In this document: positions 15,977 to 24,674 of the stretch, piece after piece
How positions within the stretch are numbered: position 1 is the stretch's first letter
How the letters are laid out: every line of letters starts with the position of its first letter
DNA from: Muribaculaceae bacterium
Lineage (GTDB): Bacteria > Bacteroidota > Bacteroidia > Bacteroidales > Muribaculaceae
Direction: 5' to 3'
Length of the DNA stretch: 39,858 bases
Assembly (NCBI GenBank): GCA_029068655.1
Contig: JAIECF010000066.1
Coordinates: 1-39,858 of the forward strand
Translations under genes and position numbers: made by a program
The notes under the pieces: model-generated
Told to the model about the DNA's origin: nothing
Seen by the model: the letters and a program-made list of their open reading frames with translations, nothing else
Databases searched by the model: none

Positions 15977-18385
15977 ATGAAACTGACCAAAATTTTGGCA
16001 CTGGCCGTAACTGCCCTATCAGCTATGACCGCTACTGCCGCTAATCCTGTCATTTATTTCGATCGTCCGGCGGATTTCTTTGAAGAGACTTTCGTAATAG
16101 GCAACGGTACGCAAGGGGGTATCATCTACGGGAATCCATCGCGCGAACGTATCTCACTCAACGACATAACCTTCTGGACCGGAGAGCCCGACACGGCAGT
16201 CTATACTCCCGGTGCTTACAAGGCTATACCCGAAATTCGCGCTGCTCTCGATGCCGGCGACTATCAGCTCGCTCAGGAACTTCAGAAGAAAGTGCAGGGA
16301 CATTACACTAACAATTATCAACCCATAGGCAATCTCTTCATTGATTTCGCAGATAAAACCGAGGCTGTGAATTATACTCGCAAACTAAACATATCAGATG
16401 CCACAGCGAAAGTCAACTATACCAAAGGGAACAACGAAATCACTACCGAGTACATTGCCTCGGCTCCAGACAGCGTTCTTGCCATAAAGATTTCAGCGGA
16501 GTATCCAATCGACTTCACTCTTTCGTTCGAATCACCTATAAAGAAGGTCAACGTCAGCTCCTCTGAAAAAGGAATCATAGCCGAGGGAAGCGCCTCCTAC
16601 TCGTCGCTGCCCAATTATGTCGACATGGCCGCCGACCAGAAACTTCTGTATGATGATGCACGCGGAATCCGATTCCGAACGGATATACGCGCGATAGCTC
16701 CGGGTGCCTCCGTTTTACCCGGTAATGACGGTTCTCTGACCATAAAGGGAGCAACAGAAACCCTTATCATAGCAGCCATAGCCACCAACTTCAACGGAGC
16801 GAACAATAACCCGGCAACCCACGGTAAGGACTTCCGGGCTATTGCCACCCGTAAAGCGGACAGAGCTTCGAGAAAGGGTTACAACGATATTCTCAAAGAC
16901 CATATATCAGACTATTCCGCACTTTTTTCTCGTGTAAACCTTGATCTCGGTCAATCTGCTGATGAGCTCAACAGTCTTCCGACCGATACACGACTGAAAA
17001 ACTATTCCGACAATTCAGCATATGACCCGGACCTTGAGGAACTCTACTTCAACTATGGCAGATATCTGCTGATAAGCTGCTCGCGCACTCCACGCGTCCC
17101 GGCAAACCTTCAGGGTCTCTGGAATGAATATCTTCTTCCCCCCTGGAGCTCCAACTACACCACCAACATCAATGTCGAGGAAAATTATTGGCCTGCGGAA
17201 GTTACCAACCTCAGCGAACTTCACATGCCGCTTCTTTCTTTCATCAAGCAGCTGCCTGTCACCGGAAAAGACACAGCGAAAGAATATTACGGCGTAGATC
17301 GTGGATGGTGTCTGGGCCACAATTCCGACATATGGGCGATCACAAATCCAGTCGGACTCAACTCGGGTGATCCGCAGTGGGCTAACTGGAATATGGGGGG
17401 TGCGTGGATAGCCTCTCATATATGGGAGCATTATCTCTTCACCCGCGACCTCGATTTTTTAAAGGAATACTATCCCACCCTCAAGGGGGCAGCGGAATTC
17501 TGCCTCGCATGGATGATCGAAGACAAGGACGGAAACCTGATAACATCTCCCTCCACTTCTCCTGAAAACAACTTTATTGCTCCTGATGGCAAACCGGCGG
17601 CTACTTCAGCCGGAGCTTTCGCCGACCTTGCGATGATACGTCAATGCCTCGCCGACACTCGAGAAGCCGCCTTAGCTCTCTACACAGACGATGATCTGGT
17701 GAGTGAGATTGACTCAGCTCTCGCAAAAATAGCGCCATATAAGATCGGACAGGCCGGACAGCTTCAAGAGTGGGCTGTCGACTTCAAGGAACAGGACCCG
17801 CAGCACCGCCATCAGTCTCATCTCTACGGTCTATATCCGGGCCATCACATATCGCTTGAGAACACCCCGGAACTTGCCAAAGCAGCTGCCCGATCTCTCG
17901 AAATAAAAGGTGACAATACTACCGGATGGAGCACCGGATGGAGGGTCAATCTCCTTGCACGACTCGCTGACTCCGACAAAGCGTATTCCATGTATCGCCG
18001 TCTTCTCAAATACGTAAGCCCGGACAATTATAAAGGTCCTGACAAACGAAGAGGTGGAGGAACTTATCCAAACCTTCTTGACGCTCATGCTCCTTTCCAG
18101 ATAGACGGCAACTTCGGAGGATGCGCCGGAGTGGCAGAGATGCTAATCCAATCGACTCCTGAATCCATAATCATGCTTCCGGCACTCCCGGAGCAATGGA
18201 AAGACGGAAGTTTTTCCGGATTGCGAACCCGTAGCGGCGCTATGGTAGACGCAACATGGGAAGAGGGGAAAGTGACTTCTTTATTAATCTATCCACTGAT
18301 AGACATCTCTATAAAAGTATCGGTAAACGGGGACACTATACCACTTGACCTCACAGCCGGGAAAATGGTATCAGTGTCTCTATAA
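15977..18385 (+). CDS. GH95 alpha-L-fucosidase (or alpha-L-galactosidase), exported
   Basis: An 802-residue glycoside hydrolase family 95 enzyme with a signal peptide (about 1-22, cleavage after TATA). Domains in order are an N-terminal beta-sandwich (about 25-270), a linker, the (alpha/alpha)6 barrel (about 300-690) and a small C-terminal beta domain. Catalytic-site residues known from the bifidobacterial family member can be placed: Asn397 and Asn399 in TTNINVEENYWPAEV, general acid Glu530 in STSPENNF, and Asp710 in FQIDGNFGG. Family members remove terminal alpha-1,2-L-fucose from glycans such as mucin or milk oligosaccharides; some Bacteroidota members instead cleave L-galactose. Proximity to the rhamnose operon suggests, but does not prove, a plant-pectin role. 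It has its own promoter. Confidence 0.9.
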   Translation: MKLTKILALAVTALSAMTATAANPVIYFDRPADFFEETFVIGNGTQGGIIYGNPSRERISLNDITFWTGEPDTAVYTPGAYKAIPEIRAALDAGDYQLAQELQKKVQGHYTNNYQPIGNLFIDFADKTEAVNYTRKLNISDATAKVNYTKGNNEITTEYIASAPDSVLAIKISAEYPIDFTLSFESPIKKVNVSSSEKGIIAEGSASYSSLPNYVDMAADQKLLYDDARGIRFRTDIRAIAPGASVLPGNDGSLTIKGATETLIIAAIATNFNGANNNPATHGKDFRAIATRKADRASRKGYNDILKDHISDYSALFSRVNLDLGQSADELNSLPTDTRLKNYSDNSAYDPDLEELYFNYGRYLLISCSRTPRVPANLQGLWNEYLLPPWSSNYTTNINVEENYWPAEVTNLSELHMPLLSFIKQLPVTGKDTAKEYYGVDRGWCLGHNSDIWAITNPVGLNSGDPQWANWNMGGAWIASHIWEHYLFTRDLDFLKEYYPTLKGAAEFCLAWMIEDKDGNLITSPSTSPENNFIAPDGKPAATSAGAFADLAMIRQCLADTREAALALYTDDDLVSEIDSALAKIAPYKIGQAGQLQEWAVDFKEQDPQHRHQSHLYGLYPGHHISLENTPELAKAAARSLEIKGDNTTGWSTGWRVNLLARLADSDKAYSMYRRLLKYVSPDNYKGPDKRRGGGTYPNLLDAHAPFQIDGNFGGCAGVAEMLIQSTPESIIMLPALPEQWKDGSFSGLRTRSGAMVDATWEEGKVTSLLIYPLIDISIKVSVNGDTIPLDLTAGKMVSVSL

Positions 18386-18413
18386 GTCTGATTCATCAAA
18401 AAAATTCACTTTT

Positions 18414-18446
18414 ATTGAATAATCTCAATAAAATTTATTAACTTTG
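18414..18446 (+). promoter_or_regulatory. Promoter of the rhamnose operon
   Basis: ATTG (18414-18417) followed after 21 nt by TAACTTTG (18439-18446). The predicted leader to rhaM is about 85 nt. No AraC-type rhamnose regulator gene is in the window, and I could not define its operator. Confidence 0.6.
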
Positions 18447-18537
18447 CAAAAGAAGTAGTCGGAGACTTTATTTCTCCGACTTGCTTCTCTTAATAACATA
18501 ACCCTATCAGACTAACCATCTACAAATAGCAAACGCC

Positions 18538-18855
18538 ATGAAAAGATTTGCATTCAAAATGTTTCTTAAGCCCGGAATGGAGGCTGAGTATGAAAAGCGC
18601 CACGCACAGCTATGGCCTGAACTCAAAAAGAAACTCGAGGAAGCAGGAGTAAGAAACTATTCCATATTCTGGGATAAGGATACCAATATTCTTTTCGGAT
18701 ATCAGGAAGTATATGGCGAAGCAAATTCCCAAGATGCTGAAGCAGCCGACGAAATAACACGTAAATGGTGGGATTACATGGCTGAGGTCATGGAAGTGAA
18801 CCCTGACAATTCCCCCGTCACCATTCCAATAAAAGAAATGTTCCACCTCGACTGA
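18538..18855 (+). CDS. rhaM: L-rhamnose mutarotase
   Basis: A 105-residue cytoplasmic protein interconverting alpha- and beta-L-rhamnopyranose, feeding the isomerase. The family pattern is clear: KMFLKPGMEAEYEKRHAQLW with the active-site Tyr/His region, then NYSIFWDKDTNILFGYQEV and KWWDYMAEVME near the C-terminus. Length equals the family norm. It is first in the rhamnose operon, only 6 nt before rhaB. Confidence 0.94.
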   Translation: MKRFAFKMFLKPGMEAEYEKRHAQLWPELKKKLEEAGVRNYSIFWDKDTNILFGYQEVYGEANSQDAEAADEITRKWWDYMAEVMEVNPDNSPVTIPIKEMFHLD

Positions 18856-18861
18856 TTCCGA

Positions 18862-20301
18862 ATGAAAATGACTAAGACTTATCATCTTGCCGTAGATCTC
18901 GGCGCCACCTCCGGACGCACCATACTCGCTACTTTCGATGGAGAAAAGGTAGACATGCAGGAAATAGCACGCTACCACTACCCCATGCTCCCGATCGGAG
19001 AGCACCTGTACTGGAACCTCCCTCTTATCTATCAGCATATCCTCGAATCTATGAAAAAATGCGCAGCCCTCCTTGCTGAGATGCCGGAGCAACCGAAACT
19101 CAAGAGCATAGGCATTGATACCTGGGGATGCGACGTAGCTTATTTCCTGAAAGACGGCAGCATCGCAAGCCTGCCTTTCTGCTATCGCGACACCCACACA
19201 GTTGGCGCAGTAGAGCGATTCTGCAAGGAGATGCCTAAAGAGGAGGTGTATGCTAAGACAGGCATCCAGTTTATGGATTTCAACACGCTTTTTCAGCTTG
19301 ACACAATACGCCGGAACAATCCCGAGGTGCTTGACAATGCCGACAAGATCCTGTTCATGCCCGACGCACTGTCATATATGCTTACAGGCAAGGCAGTGAC
19401 GGAGCGCACGGTTGCTTCAACCTCGCAGATTCTCAATCCAAATACCGGAGATCTCGATGATGTGCTTCTCTCCAAAGTCGGATTAAAACGGTCGAAATTC
19501 GGCCCTATGATCGAACCCGGAGAAGAAATAGGTACCCTCATTCCCCGACTGGCAAATCTTACTGGTCTCGGAGAAGTTCCGGTGGTTGCAGTGGCAGGAC
19601 ACGACACGGCATCCGCAGTCGCAGCTGTGCCCACACCCGATAAAGACTATGCATATCTGAGCTGTGGCACATGGTCGCTCCTCGGAATCGAAAACGAAGG
19701 ACCGATCATAACGGAGAAGAGCCTTGAATACAATTTCACAAACGAAGGTGGCGTCGACAATACTATCCGTGTGCTTAAAAATATCACCGGACTATGGCTT
19801 TTCGAGCGTTGCCGTGAGGAATTCAAGGACGCTCCGACAGACATATCCGAACTTGCCGCGCTATATCTCGAGAGCGACTGTCCGAGTATTGTCAATCCCG
19901 ACGATCCTTCATTCGCCAATCCTTCAAGTATGACCAAGGCCATTGATGAATACTGCGAGAAGACCAGCCAACCTATACCGGAAACTCCAGCGGACTACAT
20001 CAGGGTCGTCTACCGTAGTCTCGCACACCGCTATGGAGAGATCACCGAATGGCTTCGCGAACTCTCACCGGTAGAGATCAAGCGCCTGCACGTCATTGGA
20101 GGTGGTTCGCGCAACCGACACCTCATGCAGATGGCTGCCGACAGCCTCGGAATTCCTGTAGTAGCCGGACCGGCTGAATGTACGGCCCTCGGCAACGTAC
20201 TGATGCAGCTACGCGCATGCAAAAGTCTTTCCTCTCTGAAAGAGATGCGTAAGGTAGCTATCAATTCTACGGAAACAGAGACATTCAACCCAAGCAAATA
20301 A
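18862..20301 (+). CDS. rhaB: Rhamnulokinase
   Basis: A 479-residue FGGY-family sugar kinase phosphorylating L-rhamnulose at C1. The phosphate-binding start VDLGATSGRT, the substrate-site IDTWGCDVAYF, the catalytic VAGHDTASAVAAVP and the C-terminal adenosine motif VIGGGSRNRHLMQMAADSLG are all present. A second possible ATG lies two codons in (18868); I keep the first because it is directly spaced from rhaM by 6 nt. It lies between rhaM and rhaA in the operon. Confidence 0.95.
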   Translation: MKMTKTYHLAVDLGATSGRTILATFDGEKVDMQEIARYHYPMLPIGEHLYWNLPLIYQHILESMKKCAALLAEMPEQPKLKSIGIDTWGCDVAYFLKDGSIASLPFCYRDTHTVGAVERFCKEMPKEEVYAKTGIQFMDFNTLFQLDTIRRNNPEVLDNADKILFMPDALSYMLTGKAVTERTVASTSQILNPNTGDLDDVLLSKVGLKRSKFGPMIEPGEEIGTLIPRLANLTGLGEVPVVAVAGHDTASAVAAVPTPDKDYAYLSCGTWSLLGIENEGPIITEKSLEYNFTNEGGVDNTIRVLKNITGLWLFERCREEFKDAPTDISELAALYLESDCPSIVNPDDPSFANPSSMTKAIDEYCEKTSQPIPETPADYIRVVYRSLAHRYGEITEWLRELSPVEIKRLHVIGGGSRNRHLMQMAADSLGIPVVAGPAECTALGNVLMQLRACKSLSSLKEMRKVAINSTETETFNPSK

Positions 20302-20330
20302 CCCAACTAACCAATAATCATATTCGAATT

Positions 20331-21584
20331 ATGAAAGAAGAACTTATCCGGAAGGCCTACGAAGTGGCCAAAGAAAGATATGCCGCTATAGGCGTCGATA
20401 CAGACAAAGTGCTGCAGCAGATGCAGGACTTCCATCTCAGCATGCACTGCTGGCAGGCTGACGATGTGACCGGTTTCGAACCCCGCGAAGGAGGACTGAC
20501 CGGCGGCATTCAGGTCAACGGCAACTATCCGGGCCGCGCACGCAATATCGATGAGCTAAGAGCAGACGTTCTCTATGCAATGAGCCTCATACCGGGCAAG
20601 CACCGCCTCAACCTCCATGAGATCTACGGAGACTTCAAGGGCAAGTTCGTAGACCGTGATGAAGTGACCCCCGAATACTTCGAGAGCTGGATCGAATGGG
20701 GAAAGGCCAACGACATAAAGCTTGACTTCAACTCTACATCTTTCTCTCACTCAAAAAGCGGCGACCTCTCGCTCTCCAACCCCGATAAGAGCATCCGCGA
20801 CTTCTGGATCGAGCACTCAAAGCGTTGCCGTGCCATCTCCCAGGCCATAGGCGAGGCGCAGAATGACCCCTGCATCATGAACACATGGGTTCACGATGGC
20901 AGCAAGGACATCACACTCAACCGTTCGCTCTACCGTGAACTCCTCAAGGATTCACTCGACCAGATCTTCGAACACCGCTACGACATGATGAAAGACTGTG
21001 TAGAATCCAAAGTATTCGGCATAGGTCTTGAAAGCTACACCGTAGGCAGCAACGATTTCTACACAGCTTACGCTGCACAGAAGAACATGATGATCACTCT
21101 CGACACCGGCCATTTCCACCCGACAGAGAGTGTAGCCGACAAAGTGAGCTCAATGCTTCTTTTCGTTCCGGAACTCATGCTCCACGTATCACGCCCTATC
21201 CGCTGGGACTCAGACCATGTGACCATCATGGACGACCCGACAATGGACCTCTTCAGCGAGATCGTACGCGCCGGCGCGCTTAACCGCGTTCACTATGGCC
21301 TTGACTACTTCGACGCTACCCTCAACCGTATCGGTGCCTACGTCATCGGTAGCCGTGCTGCTCAGAAGTGTATGCTCCGCGCACTTCTCGAACCCGTCAC
21401 CACACTCCGCAACTATGAGCTTGAGGGCAAGAACTTCCAGCGTCTCGCACTCCTCGAAGAGTGCAAGAATCTCCCATGGAACGCTGTATACGACATGTTC
21501 TGCCTCAACAACAATGTTCCTGTCGGAGAATCCTACATCAAGGAGATAGAGAAGTATGAGGCAGACGTCACTTCCAAGCGCTAA
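20331..21584 (+). CDS. rhaA: L-rhamnose isomerase
   Basis: A 417-residue metal-dependent isomerase converting L-rhamnose to L-rhamnulose. It has the family start DFHLSMHCWQADDVTGFEP and the metal-site segments IMNTWVHDGSKD, GIGLESYTVGSNDFY, ITLDTGHFHPTESVADKVSS and LMLHVSRPIRWDSDHV, which supply the Glu, Asp and His ligands. Length matches the enterobacterial enzyme. It sits 29 nt after rhaB and is followed by a 152-nt spacer with a strong hairpin before rhaT. Confidence 0.95.
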   Translation: MKEELIRKAYEVAKERYAAIGVDTDKVLQQMQDFHLSMHCWQADDVTGFEPREGGLTGGIQVNGNYPGRARNIDELRADVLYAMSLIPGKHRLNLHEIYGDFKGKFVDRDEVTPEYFESWIEWGKANDIKLDFNSTSFSHSKSGDLSLSNPDKSIRDFWIEHSKRCRAISQAIGEAQNDPCIMNTWVHDGSKDITLNRSLYRELLKDSLDQIFEHRYDMMKDCVESKVFGIGLESYTVGSNDFYTAYAAQKNMMITLDTGHFHPTESVADKVSSMLLFVPELMLHVSRPIRWDSDHVTIMDDPTMDLFSEIVRAGALNRVHYGLDYFDATLNRIGAYVIGSRAAQKCMLRALLEPVTTLRNYELEGKNFQRLALLEECKNLPWNAVYDMFCLNNNVPVGESYIKEIEKYEADVTSKR

Positions 21585-21599
21585 ACACTAAAATGCCAT

Positions 21600-21644
21600 A
21601 TATATCATAGGATATGAAGAGTGTCTTCATATCCTATGATATAT
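21600..21644 (+). other. Perfect 21-bp hairpin between rhaA and rhaT
   Basis: Arms 21600-21620 and 21624-21644 are exact reverse complements over 21 bp with a 3-nt GTG loop, beginning 15 nt after the rhaA stop. There is no T-run afterwards, so it is not a standard intrinsic terminator. Inside an operon it may act as an mRNA stabiliser, processing site or partial attenuator separating enzymes from transporter. Confidence 0.75.
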
Positions 21645-21682
21645 TGGTATACAGAGCCTATGGAAACCGGCCATCAACACTT

Positions 21683-21710
21683 TTATAACTTATAACATAC
21701 CACTTATAAC
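21683..21710 (+). repeat. TTATAAC repeats before rhaT
   Basis: TTATAAC occurs in tandem at 21683-21689 and 21690-21696 and again at 21704-21710, in the AT-rich stretch just upstream of rhaT (start at 21737). Confidence 0.6.
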
Positions 21711-21736
21711 CTATAGCTTATAGCTGACAACTAATC

Positions 21737-22768
21737 ATGATATTCCTCGGACTACTTATCATAGCCATCGGTTCCTTTTTCCAGTCGAGCTGCTATGTGC
21801 CCATCAATAAGATCAAGGACTGGAGCTGGGAGAGCTACTGGCTTGTGCAGGCCATCTTTGCATTTCTCCTCCTTCCGTTTCTCGGCATGATGCTTGCAAT
21901 TCCGGAAGGACACACCATCGGCGAATTATTCTCCACCACTCCATCGTTCAACCTATGGATGACTATACTGTTTGGTGCACTTTGGGGAGTAGGCGGCCTC
22001 ACTTTCGGCCTCTCCATGCGCTATCTCGGCGTGGCACTCGGACAGTCGATCGCGCTCGGTACCTGTGCAGGCCTCGGGACAATCATGGGCCCGGTGCTGC
22101 TCCAGGTATTCTTCCCTGAAAACGATCCTCTTTCTCAGCTAACGTTCTCCGTAATAATCGGAGTGATAGTGACACTCATCGGTATCGCGATCATCGGCAT
22201 AGCCGGAGGCATGAAGGCTAATGCCCTCAGCGAAGAGGAAAAGAAGAAAGCCGTGAAAGATTTCAATTTCCCGAAAGGAATAGTCATCGCACTGCTCTGC
22301 GGCTTTATGAGCGGATGTTTCAACGTCGGACTCGCCTTCGGCGCAGACATCAATTTCGGTGATCAGACACCGGCAAACTACAGCACGCTTCCGGCTACTT
22401 TCCTCGTGACACTGGGCGGATTCGTGATAAATGCATGCTATTGCTTCTATCAGAACCAGAAAAACCATACGTGGAGCGACTATTCTAAGAAAGGGGTACT
22501 TCTCAACAATGTGCTCTTCTGCATCCTCGCGGGAGCATTATGGTACAGCCAGTTTTTCGGACTATCCATCGGCAAGGGTTACCTCGTAGAGTCTCCGACG
22601 CTGATGACTCTCTCCTTCTGCATCCTGATGGCACTTAATGTGGTATTCTCCAACCTTTGGGGTATCATCCTCAAGGAATGGCAAGGCTGCTCTAAGAAGA
22701 CCATCGGAGTGCTTGTCGTGGGAATAATAATCCTTGTGGTCTCCTGCTTCCTTCCACAGCTTATCTAA
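21737..22768 (+). CDS. rhaT: L-rhamnose:proton symporter
   Basis: A 343-residue inner-membrane transporter with ten predicted helices, nearly the same length as the enterobacterial RhaT. Recognisable segments are the N-terminal SFFQSSCYVPINKIKDWSWE, the helix 3-4 region GALWGVGGLTFGLSMRYLG and the C-terminal FSNLWGIILKEWQGCSKKT. It imports L-rhamnose with a proton for the downstream enzymes. It lies between rhaA and rhaD, an arrangement supporting the call. The region upstream carries a hairpin and short repeats that could tune its expression separately. Confidence 0.94.
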   Translation: MIFLGLLIIAIGSFFQSSCYVPINKIKDWSWESYWLVQAIFAFLLLPFLGMMLAIPEGHTIGELFSTTPSFNLWMTILFGALWGVGGLTFGLSMRYLGVALGQSIALGTCAGLGTIMGPVLLQVFFPENDPLSQLTFSVIIGVIVTLIGIAIIGIAGGMKANALSEEEKKKAVKDFNFPKGIVIALLCGFMSGCFNVGLAFGADINFGDQTPANYSTLPATFLVTLGGFVINACYCFYQNQKNHTWSDYSKKGVLLNNVLFCILAGALWYSQFFGLSIGKGYLVESPTLMTLSFCILMALNVVFSNLWGIILKEWQGCSKKTIGVLVVGIIILVVSCFLPQLI

Positions 22769-22834
22769 AGACTTTGAGGACAGTCAGAAACTGACAGAAA
22801 TAACAATAAATTACAACCAACAACTAATAATAAT

Positions 22835-23647
22835 ATGTCATCAGTATTAGACAATAATCCTGCCCTCGCGCATCAGGTCGGTCAGGTGGCCGAAGCCGCC
22901 GGATATCTCTGGCAGAAAGGATGGGCAGAACGCAACGGCGGAAATATAACCGTAAACGTAACAGAACACATAACGGATGAAATAAAGGCTATGCCCGCGA
23001 TTGCAGGGCCTTTCCCAATCGGATTTACTCTTCCCCTTCTGAAAGGATGCTGGTTCTACTGCAAGGGGACACAGATGCGCATGCGCGATCTCGCACGCTG
23101 GCCAATGGACAACGGCTCCATCATCCGTATCTGTGATGACTGTGCAAGCTATGAGATAGTAGCGGACAAACCTGTAAAACCCACTTCAGAGCTTCCTTCA
23201 CATCTCGCTGTGCACAACTACCTAATAGGAAAAGGCTCCGACTATAAGGCAAGCCTGCATACACATCCGATCGAGCTCGTAGCCATGACTCACAATCCCG
23301 AATATCTGAAGAAGGATGTCCTGACTAAGATCCTATGGTCGATGATACCCGAAACCAAGGCGTTCGCTCCCCGCGGCTTAGGAATTGTGCCTTACATGCT
23401 TCCTTCTTCCAACGATCTCGCTGAAGCTACAATCAAGGCTATCGATGACGACTATGACGTTGTGATGTGGGAAAAACATGGTGTTTTCGCCGTAGATAAA
23501 GACATTATGTCGGCTTTCGATCAAATCGATGTGCTCAACAAGAGCGCCAATATATTCATGTGCGCATGCAATATGGGATTCGAGCCTGAAGGAATGTCTG
23601 ATGCCCAGATGAAGGAAATCTCAACAGTATTTAATCTACCGAAGTAA
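22835..23647 (+). CDS. rhaD: Rhamnulose-1-phosphate aldolase
   Basis: A 270-residue class II aldolase cleaving L-rhamnulose 1-phosphate to dihydroxyacetone phosphate and L-lactaldehyde. The zinc site is visible as the HTH pair in ASLHTHPIELVAMTH and the later histidine in WEKHGVFAVD; the catalytic Glu lies in PTSELPSHLAVHNYL, and phosphate-binding residues in ERNGGNITVNV. It is the last gene of the operon and is followed by a strong terminator. No lactaldehyde reductase (fucO) is in the window. Confidence 0.95.
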   Translation: MSSVLDNNPALAHQVGQVAEAAGYLWQKGWAERNGGNITVNVTEHITDEIKAMPAIAGPFPIGFTLPLLKGCWFYCKGTQMRMRDLARWPMDNGSIIRICDDCASYEIVADKPVKPTSELPSHLAVHNYLIGKGSDYKASLHTHPIELVAMTHNPEYLKKDVLTKILWSMIPETKAFAPRGLGIVPYMLPSSNDLAEATIKAIDDDYDVVMWEKHGVFAVDKDIMSAFDQIDVLNKSANIFMCACNMGFEPEGMSDAQMKEISTVFNLPK

Positions 23648-23669
23648 TAGAAGTTAAGATGATAGACAC

Positions 23670-23708
23670 AGGTCGGAAGCGATGATAAATGCTTCCGACC
23701 TATTTTTT
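23670..23708 (+). terminator. Intrinsic terminator of the rhamnose operon
   Basis: AGGTCGGAAGC (23670-23680) pairs perfectly with GCTTCCGACCT (23691-23701) around a 10-nt loop and is followed by T6 at 23703-23708. Confidence 0.93.
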
Positions 23709-23731
23709 ATCCCGTTCTTTCTTCATACTCA

Positions 23732-23763
23732 TTTGCTCAATCCAACTTTTTTTCTTAATTTTG
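23732..23763 (+). promoter_or_regulatory. Promoter of the DUF1460/HAD pair
   Basis: TTTG (23732-23735), a 20-nt spacer, then TAATTTTG (23756-23763): both boxes match the Bacteroidota consensus. The start codon is 32 nt downstream. Confidence 0.75.
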
Positions 23764-23795
23764 TATTGAATTACACATCTACATAATACTTTAAA

Positions 23796-24674
23796 ATGAA
23801 AATTTACAGGTTTGTTGCCATACTGATACTCTCTGTCTTCTCCCTGAGCTCAAAAGCCTATGAAAACGTGGCATTCCATTGCGAAGGAGACACAACACTT
23901 ATCAACGGTCTCCTTTCAAGTTCCGGGCTCAGTGATCTCACGGCAGCCGAGAGAGTCGCATTTTTTGCAAAGAAACTTGTCGGGTCCCCCTCCGCACTAA
24001 GAACCGACATACTTGAGGCCGACACCCTCGTCTTCACTGTCAACGCACATTCCTTCACGCCGCTGAGCTTTATTTCAACATGTATAGCACTAGCAAAGGC
24101 ATATGAATCATCGTCAGCACCAAACTGGCGTGATTTTTCTGATAAATATGAAAAGGTGATGTTCAAGAAGGGAGAAGCCTCTGATTTCGTTTCCCGTTTC
24201 CTATATCCTTCCGACTGGATAGCAGACAATATTTTCAGAGGCAACGTTACTGACGAAACGTTTAGTCTTGACGGATTGAATTCTCGCAAAAAGGAAAAAT
24301 CGCTCGACTATATTTCACATCATAGGGATTCGTTCAAAGCTTTTACCGATGAAAAGAACTTTGATCGGCTGAAGATGCTTGAAATGGGATTCAGAAACCA
24401 CCAGATTCCTTATATTGCAAACGGAGACCTTACAAATTCCAACAGATTCAAGAATCAGGCTAAAGATGGAGATATCTTTTTCCTTCTGACTCCGGACTTC
24501 AACCTCGACAGCCGGGAGATGGGTATCCTTACCCGCGATGGAGACAAACTTCTTATCATCCAGCTCTCTCCCTCAAAAGACTCTGTCACTCTCGAGGAAC
24601 TCCCTTTCGAAAACTATGTAAAGCGTAATATCAAACGCATTCAGGGAGCAAGAATTATACGGATCTCTAAATGA
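23796..24674 (+). CDS. DUF1460 (NlpC/P60-like amidase family) protein, probably catalytically dead
   Basis: A 292-residue exported protein (signal peptide about 1-21). Its framework resembles DUF1460, a papain-like family that cleaves N-acetylmuramoyl-L-alanine: AERVAFFAKKLVGSP near 51-65, the conserved FISTCIALA segment (92-100), SRFLYPSDWIADN (133-145), GDIFFLL (225-231) and GARIIRI at the end. In the family as I recall it, a Cys follows Asp just before the TFVE..LAL helix, and a His precedes V-G-I. Here the Asp-Cys positions are Thr88-Pro89, the SRxHY histidine is Leu136, and the HVGI histidine is Glu241. It may be a binding protein rather than an enzyme. Its stop codon overlaps the HAD gene start. 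Confidence 0.65.
   Translation: MKIYRFVAILILSVFSLSSKAYENVAFHCEGDTTLINGLLSSSGLSDLTAAERVAFFAKKLVGSPSALRTDILEADTLVFTVNAHSFTPLSFISTCIALAKAYESSSAPNWRDFSDKYEKVMFKKGEASDFVSRFLYPSDWIADNIFRGNVTDETFSLDGLNSRKKEKSLDYISHHRDSFKAFTDEKNFDRLKMLEMGFRNHQIPYIANGDLTNSNRFKNQAKDGDIFFLLTPDFNLDSREMGILTRDGDKLLIIQLSPSKDSVTLEELPFENYVKRNIKRIQGARIIRISK

Noticed and set aside
18610..19197. 195-codon minus-strand frame
   Set aside because: Opposite rhaM and rhaB; a shadow of real coding sequence.
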